Part shown: one piece after another, positions 7,572-8,689 of the stretch
How the letters are laid out: each line of letters opens with the position of its first letter
Numbering within the stretch: the stretch's first letter is position 1
Source of the DNA: Lentisphaeria bacterium
GTDB taxonomy: Bacteria > Verrucomicrobiota > Lentisphaeria > JABSQK01 > UBA12247
Assembly (NCBI GenBank): GCA_003477185.1
Contig: DMTJ01000298.1
Span: forward strand, 1-8,689
DNA: 8,689 bases
Direction of reading: 5' to 3'
The notes under the pieces: generated by a model
Told to the model about the DNA's origin: nothing
The model's input: the letters and a program-made list of their open reading frames with translations, nothing else
Databases searched by the model: none
Translations under genes and position numbers: made by a program

Positions 7572-8405
7572 TCAGCCGTCAGCAGGCAAGAGTCGTGGAT
7601 TTAGTGGGCTGTCTGCCGGGCCGCCAGGCTGGCATCCAGGCAGAAAGTTGGCGAGGTCACATCGCCGGTTAGCATTCCAGCGATCCTGCGGATCTGGATC
7701 GGGTAGGACCGTTGTGTCGGCCGGCATGTAGATCACGGTTATCACCTCGCGACTACGATCAGAAGCGTTGCCCGGAGCGCCATGCAAGCACCAGCCACTG
7801 TGGAACGTCGCGTCGCCAGCAGCCATCCCGCCATGATTGATGATCTCGAAGCCACGCTCGGCACAGAAATTCTCGAAGTAGGCCTCGGATTGATCGGAGA
7901 TTTGAATGTCCCCGAGATAGCCCTCTTCATGGCTACCGGAGGCAAAGTGCATGGTCCCCATATCCTTGGTGACGGGGACCAGTGGCATCCACATGGTCAG
8001 GGTATGTGGGCAATCCAGTGGCCAGTAGTGCTGATCCTGGTGCCAGGGCGTGTGCCCGCCCCCAGCTTCTTTGAACAACGCCTGATCGTGGTAGATCCGG
8101 ACAGCCGGTACACCCAACAGAGCCGCGGCAATGCCAGCAAAGCGTCGGCTGAGAACGAACGTCCGCACGGTTTCTTCGTTCGGCCACAGATTGGGAACCT
8201 GCTGAAACGCCTTGCCATAGGTGTCACGCTCTGCCAACTCAGGCAGGTCTTTGACTTTTTCGGCCACGTGAGCTCCGATCGCTGCGCGGACCTCGTCAAG
8301 GATGTCGCCAGTACCGACACCACGCAGGCAGATGTGATGGTTGGTTCGGTATTGGTGGAGTTGTTCGTCTGTCAGCGGGTACGCTGTGTCGTGCAAGGTG
8401 CTCAT
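7572..8405 (-). CDS. Phytanoyl-CoA dioxygenase (PhyH) family Fe(II)/2-oxoglutarate oxygenase
   Basis: PhyH-family enzymes are cytoplasmic non-haem iron oxygenases that couple 2-oxoglutarate decarboxylation to hydroxylation of a substrate; many bacterial members have unknown substrates. The 277-residue product has normal length. The facial triad is visible as H122 and D124 in TPWHQDQHYW and H208 in LHGAPGN, with R219 in the SRE segment as the probable 2-oxoglutarate carboxylate ligand. The preceding IYHDQALFKEAGGG stretch and the following MWMPLVPVTKDMGTMHFASGSHEEG are typical of the family. I chose ATG at 8405; an in-frame TTG at 8423 would add only six residues. It is convergent with the receptor gene and divergent from a possible AraC-like gene start, so it appears to be its own transcription unit. 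It is not obviously ectoine hydroxylase, as no ectoine genes are near. Family call strong, substrate unknown. Confidence 0.92.
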   Translation of the reverse strand: MSTLHDTAYPLTDEQLHQYRTNHHICLRGVGTGDILDEVRAAIGAHVAEKVKDLPELAERDTYGKAFQQVPNLWPNEETVRTFVLSRRFAGIAAALLGVPAVRIYHDQALFKEAGGGHTPWHQDQHYWPLDCPHTLTMWMPLVPVTKDMGTMHFASGSHEEGYLGDIQISDQSEAYFENFCAERGFEIINHGGMAAGDATFHSGWCLHGAPGNASDRSREVITVIYMPADTTVLPDPDPQDRWNANRRCDLANFLPGCQPGGPADSPLNPRLLPADG

Positions 8406-8557
8406 GATCCAGATCCGTGTCAAAGGTGCTAGTGGTGTGAAACGAATGCTAGGCTAGTTCAGATCGCGGACACGACAATGACCGATCTGCGCGAGGATGT
8501 GTATGATAGTTGCATGATCGGTGAGATTTCTATGATGGTTAGGGAAAGGTAGCGCCT
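8406..8557. promoter_or_regulatory. divergent control region between dioxygenase and AraC-like ORF
   Basis: These 152 bases lie between two divergent starts. TGCTAG occurs at 8427-8432 and 8447-8452, a 20-base repeat distance, with CTAG once more at 8454-8457. ACCGATC (8481-8487) is repeated inverted as GATCGGT (8516-8522). Between these arms lies TATGAT (8502-8507), a good -10 candidate for the plus strand, with ATGACC (8478-8483) as a weak -35 at 18 bases. AGGGAAAGG (8541-8549) is a good ribosome binding site for the ATG at 8558. Promoter and operator roles are inferred from position and repeats only. Confidence 0.45.
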
Positions 8558-8683
8558 ATGCGACCCGCGATTGAGTTTGTCCCGCGTTCTCCGGAGAGCA
8601 GCATTCTGGTGCACCAGGGATGGCGCCCATTTGAGGCATTCAACTGGCACTGCCCAAGAACATCCAGTTCTTGCGTCCAATAA
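8558..8683 (+). CDS. short ORF resembling the start of an AraC-family regulator, possibly frameshifted
   Basis: The ATG at 8558 has a strong ribosome binding site (AGGGAAAGG, 8 bases upstream) and opens a 41-codon frame that ends with TAA at 8681-8683. The first 32 residues, with IEFVPRSPESS and PFEAFNWHC, resemble the N-terminus of the cupin sensor domain in AraC-type regulators, where a WHxHPE motif usually comes next. Here the frame instead runs into a serine-rich tail and stops. One frame over, from 8656, the sequence reads KNIQFLRPITK up to the window edge, as if one base had been lost near 8653-8655. AraC regulators often lie divergent from PhyH genes, which supports the idea. It may equally be a real short peptide, a decayed gene, or chance. 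Low confidence in identity, moderate in translation. Confidence 0.3.
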   Translation: MRPAIEFVPRSPESSILVHQGWRPFEAFNWHCPRTSSSCVQ

Positions 8684-8689
8684 CCAAGG

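Noticed and set aside
7782..8432. 216-codon open frame on the plus strand opposite the dioxygenase
   Set aside because: The minus-strand frame has all PhyH metal and cosubstrate motifs; the plus-strand frame has none that I recognise.
8459..8680. 73-codon minus-strand open frame at the right edge
   Set aside because: It has no recognisable features, and the opposite strand has a good ribosome binding site and a plausible coding start in the same place.

Overview
The window is GC-rich and gene-dense, about 60% GC by eye. It carries five clearly recognisable protein genes, one probable gene start at the right edge, and no RNA genes, CRISPR arrays or insertion sequences that I can see. It reads as chromosomal DNA of a Gram-negative, outer-membrane-bearing bacterium, since it has a RecBCD-type RecB and a TonB-dependent receptor. 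The phylum is not decided by sequence reading alone. A gammaproteobacterium is possible. Several local signatures (the RecB accessory-domain wording, the RNase III sequence, and a PhyH-type dioxygenase beside an AraC-like start) also fit Verrucomicrobiota such as Opitutia.

Layout: from 1 to 2240 (+) is the C-terminal two thirds of recB, with the helicase motifs and the complete nuclease domain. After a 95-base gap a compact plus-strand run begins: gcvH (2336-2713), recJ (2721-4439), rnc (4436-5158) and a TonB-dependent outer-membrane receptor (5145-7283). The junctions are a 7-base gap, a 4-base overlap and a 14-base overlap, so these four genes are very probably co-transcribed and partly translationally coupled. 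A 288-base convergent intergenic stretch with inverted repeats follows. A PhyH-family Fe(II)/2-oxoglutarate dioxygenase lies on the minus strand (7572-8405). A divergent control region (8406-8557) leads into a plus-strand ORF with a good ribosome binding site at 8558. That ORF resembles the start of an AraC-type regulator but stops after 41 codons, possibly through a frameshift.

Functionally, recB and recJ are recombination-repair nucleases and rnc is the double-stranded-RNA endonuclease, so three nucleic-acid enzymes sit close together. The lipoyl carrier gcvH is embedded among them without gcvT or gcvP, and a nutrient receptor is appended to the end. The PhyH gene and its divergent neighbour look like a separate catabolic or tailoring unit. 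I see no convincing new defence or mobile system. The points worth checking are the gene order, the C8 tract in the recB inter-domain linker, the receptor coupled to rnc, and the possibly broken regulator at the right edge.
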